From Paguma larvata (lineage: Eukaryota; Chordata; Mammalia; Carnivora; Viverridae), in contig CM057834.1 in NCBI GenBank assembly GCA_030068075.1, forward strand, positions 98,163,119 to 98,227,118: a stretch of 64,000 nucleotides of DNA, in the 5' to 3' direction. The notes beneath the pieces are model-generated. The model made no database searches, was not told the origin of the DNA, and saw only the letters and a list, made by a program, of their open reading frames with translations. Below are positions 32,380 to 42,560 of the stretch, in pieces. A program made the position numbers and the translations under genes. How positions within the stretch are numbered: position 1 is the first letter of the stretch; every line of letters starts with the position of its first letter.

Positions 32380-33949
32380 AAACCAAGCAGCTGAAATGCT
32401 GGACTTACCGTTCTGGGGTTCCCCCCACGTTGAGGCATTGAGGGCATCCCGAGGCTTGGGCAGTCAGATTTCCAATGGCCCATCAAGTGACATTGAGGGC
32501 AAGGTCAAGTTGGTGCCTTTGGGTTGGGACAATGACGGGCCCAGTATCCCTCGACTCTGCACTTGAAGCAGGCCCCCGGAGGGGTGCGACTAGTTCCCCC
32601 TTTCTGTTGGCTCCCGGAGCCGGCTGGCCACAGGGCTGCTACCAAGGCCTGGGTTTGTAGTTGAACCGTTTGCTGGAGCCGGGCCTGTCGCCTCTGCTCA
32701 GCTGCTTCCTCACGGGAATTAAAGACTTTAAAGGCCATTTTCACCAAATCAGAAATGGGAGTCTGAGGGCCCTCCTCGGCCCTTTTTAATTTCTTACAAA
32801 TGTCGGGGGTTGACTGAGAAATAAAATGTGTAGCTAAGATCGTGGCCCCTGCCGGAGAAGCCGGGTCCAGGCGGGTATATTGAGTTAATGCCTCGGTTAG
32901 CCGATTGAGAAACATGGCCGGATTTTCATAGTTAACAGCCTTGTTAGAGGCCGCCCGCATACCGGCAATGAGGCACTACACCATGGGGTCACGGCGCCGG
33001 CGGCCATCTTGGCCATTCTGGTAGTCCCATCCTGGCTCTACGGCTGGAACCGCCTGAGCGCCCACTGGCATTGTGGCGTCGGTAAGGTGGACCTGATCTG
33101 CATGTTCTCGGGCGGCAGCCTGGATGCGCTCCCTCTCCTCTGGGTAAGGGTTGTGGTCTGAACCACATGTAAATCATGCCAGGTGAGGTCATAGGCTTGG
33201 GCCAGGTATTGAAACTCCTTGATGAAACTATCAGGATTGGCCGAAAAAGATCCTAGACGCTTTTCTATTTGGGAAAGATCTTGTAAGGAAAAAGGCGCGT
33301 GAACTCGAACAACTCCTTCAGCCCTAGCTACTTCTCTTAAGGGACAGACTAGATGTGAGGGCTGATCACGAGACCGGGTTCTAGCGGAGATAGGAGGAGA
33401 AGGGAGAAGGCTGGGGGGTGATGAAGGTTCAGGAGCAGGGGGTGTAGAAGCCGGTGGGATAGGCACATTCAGAGTCTGTTGCTGAGTGGCTGGCTGATAC
33501 GGAGGAGGGGGAGGAGGATAGGGGACCCTTGTTGGGAGTCCGGAGAGGTTTTCAGGGGGTTCAGAGAGGGGAGAGAGGTCAGAATCCTCTGGAGTGGTTG
33601 GCGAAAGAGTCGGAGGGGGAGAGCGAGCCAGGAGTACTTGGGGAGTAGAGCAATGGGCGCAGAGCGAGGGTCTGGAGCGCAAGGTCCGGAAAGCTTGAAT
33701 ATATGGTACCTCAGACCATCTACCCTGGCGTCTACAGAAATTGTCAAGATCCGTAAGCACCTGATAGTCGAAGGTGCCTTCAGGGGGCCATTTTGACTGG
33801 TTATCTAGTTGGTACTGGGGCCAGGTGACGGTACAGTAGAATATGAGGCGCCGCCTTAGTAGGTCCTGTTCCAGCTCCAAGCTATGGAAGTTAGCCAGGA
33901 GACAGCCCAGAGGCGTCTTAGGATCGAATTTGGACTGAGAGGTTCCCAT
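32380..33949 (-). pseudogene. ERV gag pseudogene
   Basis: The matrix part begins MGTSQSK, with the N-terminal Gly used for myristoylation. A Pro-rich region contains a PPPY late-domain motif (33497-33508). A capsid region follows with the major homology area (NPAMFLNRLTEALTQY), then two zinc knuckles. The first (32529-32570) has Tyr in place of the zinc-binding His; the second (32460-32501) is intact, CPQC..GHWKSDC. A frame change lies near 33000-33040 and an in-frame TGA (32505-32507) separates the knuckles. Gag packages RNA and drives assembly; this one cannot be made whole. Confidence 0.88.
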
Positions 33950-34266
33950 AGCTCCTTACCCCAATTAACCCAGAACACGGAGGAGGGCATCCCCTCCTCC
34001 GTGAAGTGAGTTAAAGGTTCAGAGAGTAGTTACTGTGGAATAAGGACGTCTCCTAATTCCCGGAACTATGGAGCTACCTGGTAGCGGAGGTGGGTTTACC
34101 CTGACGTGGCCGCGGTTTCGGCAGGGCGCCCCGGAGGGAAGGGGTGGGAACCAGGGAACACTCACCGCTGGAAGTCAGGAGACCAGGAGTTGAATGGAGA
34201 GGCGGCGGGGTCTCAGTCCGGAGGTGGAGGAGAGAGCCTCCGTACCTAAGTAGGGGCTCGATCTCC
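33950..34266 (-). other. Retroviral leader between primer site and gag
   Basis: About 317 bp of untranslated leader, which in retroviruses holds the packaging signal and the major splice donor. A possible donor is AGG|GTAAAC near 34095. No open frame is expected. Confidence 0.5.
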
Positions 34267-34284
34267 TCCCGAGTTTCGGCACCA
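34267..34284 (-). other. Retroviral primer-binding site (tRNA-Phe type)
   Basis: On the minus strand, two bases after the LTR: TGGTGCCGAAACTCGGGA, matching the 3' end of tRNA-Phe (TGGTGCCGAAACCCGGGA) at 17 of 18 positions. A Phe primer is the naming criterion of the HERV-F group. Confidence 0.8.
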
Positions 34285-34286
34285 AA

Positions 34287-34632
34287 TGTAAGGTTATGAG
34301 TTGCTGATGGATAAAAGTAAGACTGCCAAGGCAAAGTGTGGTCTGAGAGTACACTTTATTGCAAGCACCCTCGGGCGAGGTTCCGCGATTCGAAAGAGAG
34401 GAGTCGGGGAAGTCGCACCGAGGTCGGAGGTAAAGGGCTTTTAATGGGTTTGGGGAGGAGATTTCGAAACTGGTGACGAGTTCTTATTAGCAGATAGGAT
34501 ACCTTGTCCGCTTGTTAAAGTCCTATTGGTCTACTGGAATGACGTGTCCGCCTCCCAGGGCTGTGGCGGGAACTTCGGCCATCTTGGGTCGGTTTCCATT
34601 TTATGGAGCCTTCCCTCTGCCCTAGCCCAACA
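34287..34632 (-). repeat. 5' LTR of the endogenous retrovirus
   Basis: 346 bp, beginning TGTTGGGCTAGGG and ending CTTACA on the minus strand (TG...CA). It contains a TTAAAAG TATA-like element, a polyadenylation signal (GCAATAAAGTGTAC at about 34351) and many CpG. It is flanked by GAGGG. Confidence 0.92.
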
Positions 34633-35060
34633 GAGGGGTGTTAAAAGTTTCCTACTATTATTGTATTACTATCAATTACTTTTTTATGTTTGTTATTAAC
34701 TGCTTTATGTATTTGGTGCTTTCATGTTGGGTGCATAAGTATTTACAATTGTTATATCTTCTTGTCGATTACCTTATGATTATGTAGTGTCCTTTGTTTC
34801 TTGTTACAGTCTTTGTTTTAAAGTCTATTTTTTCCTATACAAGTATTTCTACCCTGGCTTTCTTTTCACATCTCTTTGCATGATAAATGCTTCTCCATTG
34901 CCTCACTTTCAATCTTAATGTGTTTTTAGGTCTGAAATGAGTCTTTTGTAGGCAGCATATAGATAGGTCTTGGTTTTTTATCTATTCTGTCACCCTATGT
35001 CTTTTGATTGGAACATTTCATCCAAATACATTCAAAGTAATTATCGCTAGGTATTTATTT
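34633..35060 (-). pseudogene. L1 ORF2 N-terminal endonuclease part
   Basis: This continues the L1 across the provirus. GTGTTAAAAGTTTCCTACTATTATTG joins GATGTAAGAGGGG at the other side to give the normal antisense L1 order. TTGGAACATTTCATCC marks the start of ORF2 (NVNGLN-like region). Confidence 0.7.
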
Positions 35061-35117
35061 ATTGCCATTTTGTTACTTATTTTATCATTTTTATAATTCT
35101 CTGTTCCTTTCTTTTTT

Positions 35118-35325
35118 GTAAATGTTTATTTTTGAGAGACAGAGAGAGAGATAGAGTGTGAGCAGGGGAAGGGCAGAGAAAGAGGGAGACACAGAATCTG
35201 AAGCAGGTTTCAAGGCTCTGAGCTGTCCGCAGAGAGCCCAGTGCGGGGCTCGAACTCACAAACCATGAGATCATGACCTGAGCTGAAGCTGGACACTCAG
35301 CTGACTGAGCCACCCAGGCACCCCT
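35118..35325 (-). repeat. Felid SINE in L1
   Basis: Full reverse copy with head GCCACCCAGGCACCCC. It lies at the junction region of ORF1 and ORF2. Confidence 0.9.
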
Positions 35326-35689
35326 CTGTTTCTTTCTTTCCTTGCTTTTTTTCTCTCATGATTAGTTGGCTTTCTTTAGTGATATACTCGGATTCCTTTC
35401 TCTTTATTTTTTGCATATCTATTGCTGCTTTTTGATTTGTGGTTACCAGTAGGATTGTATGTAACATCTTCTGCATATAGCAGTCTGTATTAAGTTAGTG
35501 GTTGCTGAAGCAACCATTCTTTCCTCCTCTCGCCATCACGTTTTAGGTATATGGTATCATAGTTTACACCCTTTAATCTTGTGAGTCCCTTGACTGATTT
35601 TTACAGATATACTTATTTTTACTGCTTTTGTGCTTTCCGCTTTTTTAGTCTTACTTCTGGTCTTTCACTCAAGGAGCCTCCTTTAATAT

Positions 35690-36560
35690 TTCCTGCAGGG
35701 CTGGTTCTGTAGTCATGAATATCCTTAACTTTTGTTTGTTGGGGAAACTATTTCCTACTCTCCTTCTATTCTACATGATAGACTTGCTGGGGAGAGTATC
35801 ATTGACTACAGATTTTTTCCTTTCAGCACTTTGAATACATCATGCCACTCCCTTCCCGCCTGCAAAGTTCCTGCCAAAAAATCAGCTGATAGTTTTATGA
35901 GGTTGCCTCTTATATGTAACTGTTGTCTTTTCTCTTTCTGCTTTAAAAATTATCTCTTTATCACTACTTTTTTGCTGTCTTAATTACTAGGTGTCTTGGT
36001 GTGGACCAACTTGGGTTGATTTTGTTGCAGGATCTCTATGCTTCCTGGGTCTGGACTTCTGTTTCCTTCTCCAGATTTGAGAAGTTTTCAGCTATTATTT
36101 CTTTGAGTAAATTTTCTGCCTCTGTTTCTCTCTTTTCCTTTGAGGATCCTTATAATGCTAATGTTATTATGCTTGATGATGCCAGTGAGTTTCCTGAGCC
36201 TTTCTCATTTTGCATAATTTTTTATCTCACCTGCTTAGCTTGATTGCTTTCTATTACTCTGTGCTCCCGGTTGCTGATTCGTTCTTCTGCTTCCTCTAGT
36301 CTACTAGTTATTCCATCTAGTGTATTTTTAATTTCACTGTGTTCTTCATCTCCTATCGGTTCTTTTTTTAAATCTCTTTGTTAAGGGTCTCACTGACGTC
36401 CTTTGAGAAAAGAGTTTCTCAAGTCCAGGAATATCTTTATGATCATCATGTTAAATTCTCTATTAGGCATTTTACTTACCTCCATTTCACTTTGGTCTCG
36501 TGTTGCCATTTTGTCCTGTTCTTTCATTGGGGACATTTCCCTCTGTCTCCTCATTTTATC
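35690..36560 (-). pseudogene. L1 ORF1 remnant
   Basis: Read on the minus strand, the area keeps the order of ORF1 C-terminal text (a SADS/AGREGVA-like stretch opposite CATGCCACTCCCTTCCCGCC, then KINSR-like text toward 36500), but with many stops. ORF1 is the RNA-binding trimeric protein of L1. Identification rests on the layout and on resemblance to antisense ORF1 of old L1 families. Confidence 0.5.
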
Positions 36561-36599
36561 TAACTCCCTGTGTCTGTTTCTGTTTATTACAAAAGTCAG

Positions 36600-38062
36600 C
36601 TATTCTCTTGCTCTTAAAACTAGTGGACTTCCAAAGAAGCCCTGTGGTTCACTGCGATCCGGTGCTTCAGGGGTGTCTCCGATGTGTGTTGCGTGCCCTC
36701 TGCTATTGTGGTTTAGCTGCTCTTTCCCTTAGTCCAGTCGTCTGCTGTGGTTCACTTTGCCTGTTGAGGGCAGGGTTTGGTCCCCTGGTGTCAGCGGGCC
36801 ACTCTCGGGCCATTGTAGGCTCGAGTTGAGTCGCATCAGGCATTTGGAAGATGCAGTAGCATCAAAGTGTGGAGCGCTTTCTCTGCGTTGCTCCCTGAGA
36901 AGCTTTCCTTGGTGGGTGGGGCCTGTGGTCAGACCAGCCGTGTACCCCAAGCCCACTGCTGGGGCTGCAGTCCGTCTGGTGTGTGTGGTTATCTTTTCCT
37001 CTCCCCGGGGCAGGACTCACTTTGGAGTGGTGCTGGCATCTGTCAGAGCTGCTTGCGCATTGCCAGGCTTGTGGTACCACTTTTCGTGGGCTCCGGCCAA
37101 GAGTGTATTGGAGGGGGTGGACTTGTAGTGTCCACAGGAGCGAGATTCACAGTGTTTGCAAGGTTCACGTGCAGGTCCTCTGTGAGAGGGGACCTGTCGC
37201 TGGCGGAACAGAGTCCAGCCAGGTTGCGGGGGAGAGGGGCAGCTCCACATGTGAGTGGGGGCAGGAGGTGCTGTATTAGCAAGGTTTGCCAGGGCTGGGG
37301 GAGGGGACCCGTAGCACCAGGACTGAGGCAGTCCTGGCTGGAGGGGGTGGATGTGCTGAAGCGTGGGGGGCGGTTATGGGGGTGCAGGGTGGTGCTAGTA
37401 ACAAGGTAGTTATCAAGGGTTGGCTCTGTGCTTGTTCCTGCTGGTGGCCATGTGTTTATGCTGGAGGTCGGGGGGGGAAATGGTGCTGCCAGCTACTTTG
37501 TTCCTGGTGAGTCCCCCAGTAACCCCCTAGGTGGGTAAACAGCCCTCCCTCCTTTTCCCCTCGGGCGTTTTCCAAACTGGTGCTTCCGTGCTGTATCTCC
37601 ACAGGTTGGTTGTTGTGCTGTCTCTTTAAGGGCGGTGACTCAGTTTCCTCTTGCCCTCCCCACTCAGAGCTGAGCCTGCTGACTTTTAAAAGTCTATATT
37701 TTAAGTCCCCCTGGTTGTAAGAACTCATGAAATTTCACCCCTCCGGTTTTCAAAGCCAAATGTTGTGGGGATTCGTTCTCCCCACGCGGCCTTCACCGTG
37801 TGATCGTCTGTCTCTTTCCCTTCTCTGTGGCTACGGGTTCCCCCTCCCGCGGACAGTCCTGCAGGTCTGGTCAGCTCCCCACCCCAGCTCCACCCTTCCT
37901 TCCCTCTCGGATGTGGCCCCTTCTCTACATTTTGTTGTGGAGTTTGTTCTGCCAGTCTGCATGTCAGTTTCTGGGTTATTACAAGATGTGAATGTTTCCA
38001 GTTGTATCCATGGGAGGAGGCTAGCTCAGGGTCCTCCTGCTCTGTCTGCCATCTTTCCACCT
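36600..38062 (-). promoter_or_regulatory. L1 5' UTR (carnivore type)
   Basis: A GC-rich block upstream of ORF1 on the minus strand, ending at the canonical L1 start motif near 38062. The L1 5' UTR acts as an internal pol II promoter, and in some families also drives antisense transcripts. Open frames here, such as 36867-37409 on the plus strand, result from base composition. Confidence 0.65.
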
Positions 38063-38335
38063 ATCAGCTATATAGTTCTTACCTAATTATTTTTAAATTA
38101 ATCAAGCTACACACCCCACCTATGAAATGTTTATGCCATAAAATTAAATGTGAGTCTGATCGGTCTAATGGGATAGAGGAACATGCTAAATGGTACCCCG
38201 TGGAGATGCCAGCAGTCTGGAATGTGGGAATAGCTATGCGGTAAGTGTCCTCAAAAGCTTCCTCAAAAATAAGTGACATGGAAAAAGAGGGAGGAGAGAG
38301 AGCACTCCTATAGATTGAAAGAGCCCTGAGAGGGG

Positions 38336-38540
38336 CCCCTTGGTGGCTCAGTCAGTTGAGCATCTGACTTCGGCTCAGGTCATGATCTCAGGGTTCATGG
38401 GTTGGAGCCCCATGTTGGGCTCTGTGCTGGCAGCTCAGAGCCTGGAGCCTGCTTCTGATTCTGTGTCTCCTTCTCTCTGCCTCTCTCTGTCTCTCTCAAA
38501 AGTAAACAAACATAAACAAACAAATAAACATTAAAAAAAA
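38336..38540 (+). repeat. Felid SINE
   Basis: Head GGCCCCTTGGTGGCTCAGTC; tail with AAAGTAAACAAACATAAAC. Most of the consensus is present. Confidence 0.88.
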
Positions 38541-38694
38541 GCACTGAAAGATAAATCAACCACATCAAACTTGTGGATCATGTTTGGATCTTGATTTGAA
38601 CACACCAAATTGCAATGGGATGTTTGAAAATGGAGGGTATTACATGATATTAAGGGATTTTTAAAATTTTGTTCAGTGGGGTAATGGCATGATA

Positions 38695-38875
38695 ATTAAA
38701 AAATTTTTTAAACCTGTGAGAGAGACAGAGAGTGAGTGTGGGGGAGGGGCAGAGAGAGCATCCGAAGCAGGCTCCACACTGTCAGCAGAGCCCGACACCA
38801 GGCTCGAACCCACAAACCGTGAGATCGTGACCTGCGCTGAAGTTGGTTGTCCAGTCAATTGAGCCAGGCACCCCA
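38695..38875 (-). repeat. Felid SINE, shortened
   Basis: Reverse copy missing part of the middle (GCATCCGAAGCAGGCTCCAC directly after GCAGAGA) and ending GAGCCAGGCACCCC. Confidence 0.83.
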
Positions 38876-38879
38876 AGCG

Positions 38880-40200
38880 TTAAATTCTTTTAAAAAAACT
38901 TCTGTTTGAGATAGTGCTGAAATATGCAAAAACTCCAGATAGTAGAAGGGGCAAATGGAATGAGAAATGGAGTGGAATAAAAAAAAATAATCAAAAGGAG
39001 AGCAAAAGAAACATAAAATAAGGCCATGCAAATAGAAAACATAAAATACAAATATATCAATAATTATAACAAACGGACCAAAATGTTTTCATCTAAAAAC
39101 AAAAACGGACAGAATGGACTTTTTAAAAAATCCAACTGTGTGATGATTGCAAGAGACACATCTAAACAAAATCATACAGAACAATTGGAGGTAAAGGCTA
39201 TTCGGAATGGCTAATGAAATAGGCGCTACCAAATACTGACCCAGAGAAAACTTGTGAAGCTGCATTGGTAGAAAACAAAATAGGTTTTAAAGCAAAACCA
39301 TTACTATGGTTAGAGAGTCTGTAAATAGTTAGGAAAGGATTCATTCACCAGGAACATATTACAGTTTGAAACTTACGTAGCCACTAACATTCTGTTTGTG
39401 CAAAGTGTGTTAAGCAAAACTTGGCAAATGACAAGGAGAAACTGAAATCATATAGGATCATTTAATACCTTTTAGTAATTGAGAGGCGAAGTCGTTTTAA
39501 AAATCCATAGACAGAAAGATTTGAATGGCAGAATTAACAACGTTGTTTCCTGACCACCTGTAGGGCACGTTGCTCTCGACAGATGTAAAGAAATACACAT
39601 TCTTCTCGGACACGTATCATCCATTTATGAAAATTGACCATGGAGACCGTCATACAGCAAGCCTCGACACGTTTCCAAGAATTTCTCATATCGACCACAT
39701 TCTCCAACCACAGTGCAATTAAGTTAGAAATCAATAACAAAACATAGAAAGACAGCCCCATACATTCGGAAAGTAGGAAATATACTTCTGCATAATTAAT
39801 GGGCCAGAAAGAAGTCATAAAGACGAGGAGAAAATATTTAAACCGATAATAAAAATGCTACAAATCTGGGCGCCAGGGTGGCTCAGTCAGTTAAGCATCT
39901 GATTCTTGATTTCAGCTGAGGGCTTAGTCTCAGGGTCATGAGTTCAAGCCCCAAGTTGAGCTCCACCCTGGGCGGGAAGCCTGCATGAAAAACAAACAAA
40001 CAAAAAGGCTACAAATCAAAACATATGGCATGCTCTAAAAGGGAAAAAAGCTAGCCTTAAATGCTTACATTAGAACAAAAACAAAAGGCTAAACGTTAAT
40101 GAGCATAGTGACTTCTTTAAGAAGTTCGAAGAACACAATAACCTTAAGGAAAGCAGAGGAAGGAAAAATAAAGAGCTAAAGTTAGAGATCTAGGGAACAG
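38880..40200 (+). repeat. Old sense L1 fragments, ORF2 endonuclease side
   Basis: 39100-39210 reads like the start of ORF2 (SARDTSKQNHTEQLE-like text), and 39550-39760 like the endonuclease end (HIDHILQPQCN-like text, NNKT). Many stops. A SINE (39867-39998) and another (40202) interrupt or border it. Confidence 0.55.
39867..40000 (+). repeat. Short tRNA-SINE, older type
   Basis: TGGGCGCCAGGGTGGCTCAG head, then GAGTTCAAGCCCCAAGTTGA and a short tail with AACAAACAAAC. No CT-rich body. Confidence 0.78.
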
Positions 40201-40201
40201 G

Positions 40202-40312
40202 AGTGCCTGGCTGGCTCAGCTGGAAGGGCGAGACTCGATCTTGAAGTCCTGAGTTCAAGCCGCACATGGCATGTAGAGATGACTTACAAAAATGAAACTT
40301 AAAAAAAACAAG
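40202..40312 (+). repeat. Short tRNA-SINE, older type
   Basis: GAGTGCCTGGCTGGCTCAGC head, B-box-like GAGTTCAAGCC, and AAACTTAAAAAAAAC tail. Confidence 0.72.
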
Positions 40313-40785
40313 ATACAGAAAACGGGGTTAAATATTATTAAAATAAAATGTTCGTTTTGGAAAGAATGACATGGGGAAACATCTGGCTGGGCAGCAACTC
40401 TGGAAGTCATTAGTCCAGACAGAGACGGGAGGAGGCAGGGCCCAGCGGCGAGGTCTCTAAGGAAAAGAAAGCAGGTGCTTAACTCGTGCTTTTGGCCTCA
40501 GGCGGAGGAGACTAGTGTTTGTCGCAGGGAGTTTGGAGATGAATTAGCGGGAGATGATGGAAAAGTGACGGCTGGGGGCCAGCCATGACTGTGTGGGGGG
40601 GGAGGCAGGTGGGGGCCGTGCAGGGGGCAAGGTGGGAGTCAGTGAAGGGCCATGCGTGGGAGGGGGCTTCAGTGACTCCGTGCCCCTCAGGGGACCCCTC
40701 GTCAGGAGGGCTCAAAGCTGCAGAGGAGGCCGGTCCCATTATTTCACTGCCCCGCAGGCCGCTCCCTGCTGGCTCACACCGTCTC
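40313..40785. other. Intergenic, nothing recognised
   Basis: GC-rising sequence without a recognisable exon or repeat. Confidence 0.35.
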
Positions 40786-40787
40786 TT

Positions 40788-40980
40788 TAATGTTTGTTTA
40801 TTTTTGAGAGAGACACAGATCGCTGGTGGGAGAGGGTCGGGGAGAGAGGGAGACACAGAATCCGAAGCGGACTCCGGGCGCCGAGCCGGCACACACTCAC
40901 AGGCTCGAACTCACAAACTGAGACCATGACCTGAGCCGAAGTCAGCCGCTTAACCGACTGAGCACCCCCCCCCCGCGCCC
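40788..40980 (-). repeat. Felid SINE
   Basis: Reverse copy, with a C-run and G replacing the head (GAGCACCCCCCCCCCGCGCC). Confidence 0.83.
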
Positions 40981-41536
40981 CCCACACTGTCTCTTTAGTT
41001 TCACCCACCGAGTGGGGAGCGTTCCTCCTCCAGGCGATTCGCAAATAATAGAAGAAAGTACACACGGCGCTCTTTTAAAAACTGTTTACAGTTCTTAAAA
41101 AAAGCCTATTCCAGAAAATAGCATTTGGGTCAACTACTTTATGGTCTAACAAACAGAACCCTCAGGTGCACGGGTATAATGAACACATCTCAATGATTCA
41201 TCACCAGGCGTTCTGTCAAGATGTCTGCCATCTATAATGTGGTGACTTTTGAAGACAACTTTCCCTTCAGTGTGCTAAGAATAGTAGCATGCCCTACTTC
41301 CAAGCAGCGCGTTTCAAGGTACCTGAAAATGGACCTCAGTCACCGTTTGAAAAACCTCCCGTCTGCTTTCGTGTTCTCAGCTCTCTCTCTCCTTCCGTGT
41401 ATTTCAATTCTAACATGTCTGGGTTAAGATAAAGTTACTTTTAAAAGGAAAGCAAATGGCTTACTTCTATAAAAATTTTTTTTGGTAAAGCTTTTAAAAC
41501 AACGTTTTCTGCTCTAGCGCCTTCTCGGTCCCTGGC

Positions 41537-41772
41537 TTGGTCACATCGGTCAGTCTGCGTCTGCGGTTACGTGGCCTTCTCTCTGTGTGTCCTCTTCTCC
41601 AGGGGCCACGGTCGCCGGTTTGGGGCCTGCCCTCCTTCAGCCTGACCTTTCTTAGCTTGAGCATGCCTGCAAAGACCCTGTTTCCGGATAAGGTCACGTT
41701 CACAGGGACTGGGCGGGGTGACTTCAGCAGATCTTTGGGGGGGGGGGGGAGACACAGTTCAGCCCGCGAAAG
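41537..41772 (-). repeat. MaLR-type LTR fragment
   Basis: AAAGACCCTGTTTCCGGATAAGGTCACGTTCACAGG followed by GACTTCAGCAGATC and a G-run with GACACAGTTCAGCCC keeps the antisense order of an MLT1-class LTR. Confidence 0.5.
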
Positions 41773-41779
41773 CTGCTTA

Positions 41780-42250
41780 GAGCTGGGATTAAGAGCATGG
41801 GCTTTGAGGGGGCGCCTGGGGGGTTCAGGCAGTTAAGCATCTGACTCTTGGTTTCGGCTCAGGTCATGCTCTCCCGGTTCATGAGTTCGAGCCCCACGTT
41901 GGGCTCTGCGCGTCTTATGTGGAGCCTGCTTGGCATTCTCTCTCCCCCCGCCGCTCTGCGCCTCCCCCACTCACGCTGTCTCTGTCTCTGTCTCTGTCTC
42001 TCTCAAACAAACTTAAAAAAGAAAAAAAAAAGCTTGGGCTTTGGAATTAGGCCTGTTACCAAGTGCCCCGGTCCTCGAATTCGAAGTAGTGCCAGCCTGG
42101 CTGGGTTACCGCTTCTGTGCCGGCGGAGCCTACCCTCGGGGGTCCTGTGAGGACGAGAGAGACCCCGTGTGCAGCCCTCGAGAGCGCCTAGCAGGAAAAG
42201 CACCCGGCGGTTTGAGGCTTCCCCTCTCCCTGCTTTCCCTTCGTGCTGTT
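41780..42250 (+). repeat. MIR SINE split by a felid SINE
   Basis: GAGCATGGGCTTTG at 41793 and GCTTGGGCTTTGGAATTAGG at 42031 are the two sides of one MIR, duplicated by the insertion of the SINE at 41809-42030. The rest of the MIR core (GGTTACCGCTTCTGTGCC; CTGTGAGGACGAGAG) follows. Confidence 0.55.
41809..42030 (+). repeat. Felid SINE inserted in a MIR
   Basis: GGGGCGCCTGGGGGGTTCAG head; the CT-rich part ends in a (GTCTCT)n run at 41977-42003, then AAACTTAAAAAAGAAAAAAA. Confidence 0.88.
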
Positions 42251-42434
42251 ACTTGCAGTGCTCGTGATTATCAATAGGAGATGGTCCAAACAGGCCTCAT
42301 CCAGAAGTGAGATCTTAGCAAGACTGGGAGGCGGCGAGGGAGGCGGCTGAGCGGAAATCCGGGGTGGGGGCGAAGGGGGGGGGTGTTCCAGGGAGAGAAG
42401 AACCTTCAGGTGCTGTGATGTTGTTCTCCTTCTA

Positions 42435-42560
42435 AAATGCTCTAGAAGGTAAGCTCCTGAGGGCAGAGGTTGGCCGTGTTCACAGACGTGGCCCGGTCCC
42501 CTCGGACGGTGGCCGGCCCGTGGCGGGCACTTTGTGCACCGCGTCCTAGTTGGTGAGGAA
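42435..42560 (+). repeat. L2 3' end
   Basis: GGTAAGCTCCTGAGGGCAGAGGTTGGCCGTGTT and the following CGTGGCGGGCACTTTG preserve the order of the L2 LINE 3' end. Ancient and GC-shifted. Confidence 0.5.

Larger units (their letters stand above)
28793..34632 (-). mobile_element. Class I endogenous retrovirus, ERV-F-like, internally deleted
   Basis: On the minus strand: 5' LTR (34287-34632), primer site (34267-34284), gag (33949 to about 32380), protease (32367 to about 32040), pol remnants (to 29391), an env tail and the 3' LTR (28793-29088). The 5-bp GAGGG occurs on each side (28788-28792 and 34633-34637). Removing the provirus and one repeat restores continuous L1 sequence. The order and gag and pol sequence are gammaretroviral; the primer site matches tRNA-Phe, which suggests the ERV-F/Fc group. 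Length is about 5.8 kb against 8-9 kb for complete relatives. Nothing here can yield particles: every protein is interrupted. Confidence 0.9.
24636..38062 (-). mobile_element. Near full-length antisense L1, interrupted by an endogenous retrovirus and SINEs
   Basis: On the minus strand the element starts near 38062 (GGTGGAAAGATGGCAGACAG is the usual 5' start), followed by a GC-rich 5' UTR (to about 36600), an ORF1 remnant (36500-35690), the ORF2 endonuclease (35060-34633 and 28792-28370), reverse transcriptase (27697-26500) and the ORF2 C-terminus to 3' UTR (25400-24640). A retrovirus (28793-34632) and four SINEs are inserted. Without them the element is about 6.7 kb, near full length. Both ORFs are broken by stops and shifts. 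Confidence 0.88.

Noticed and set aside
28793..34632. A coding-competent provirus
   Set aside because: Frameshifts and stops in gag, missing RT core, broken RNase H and integrase, and no env apart from a tail.
36867..37409. 180-codon plus-strand open frame
   Set aside because: It is antisense to the L1 5' UTR and is explained by that repeat.
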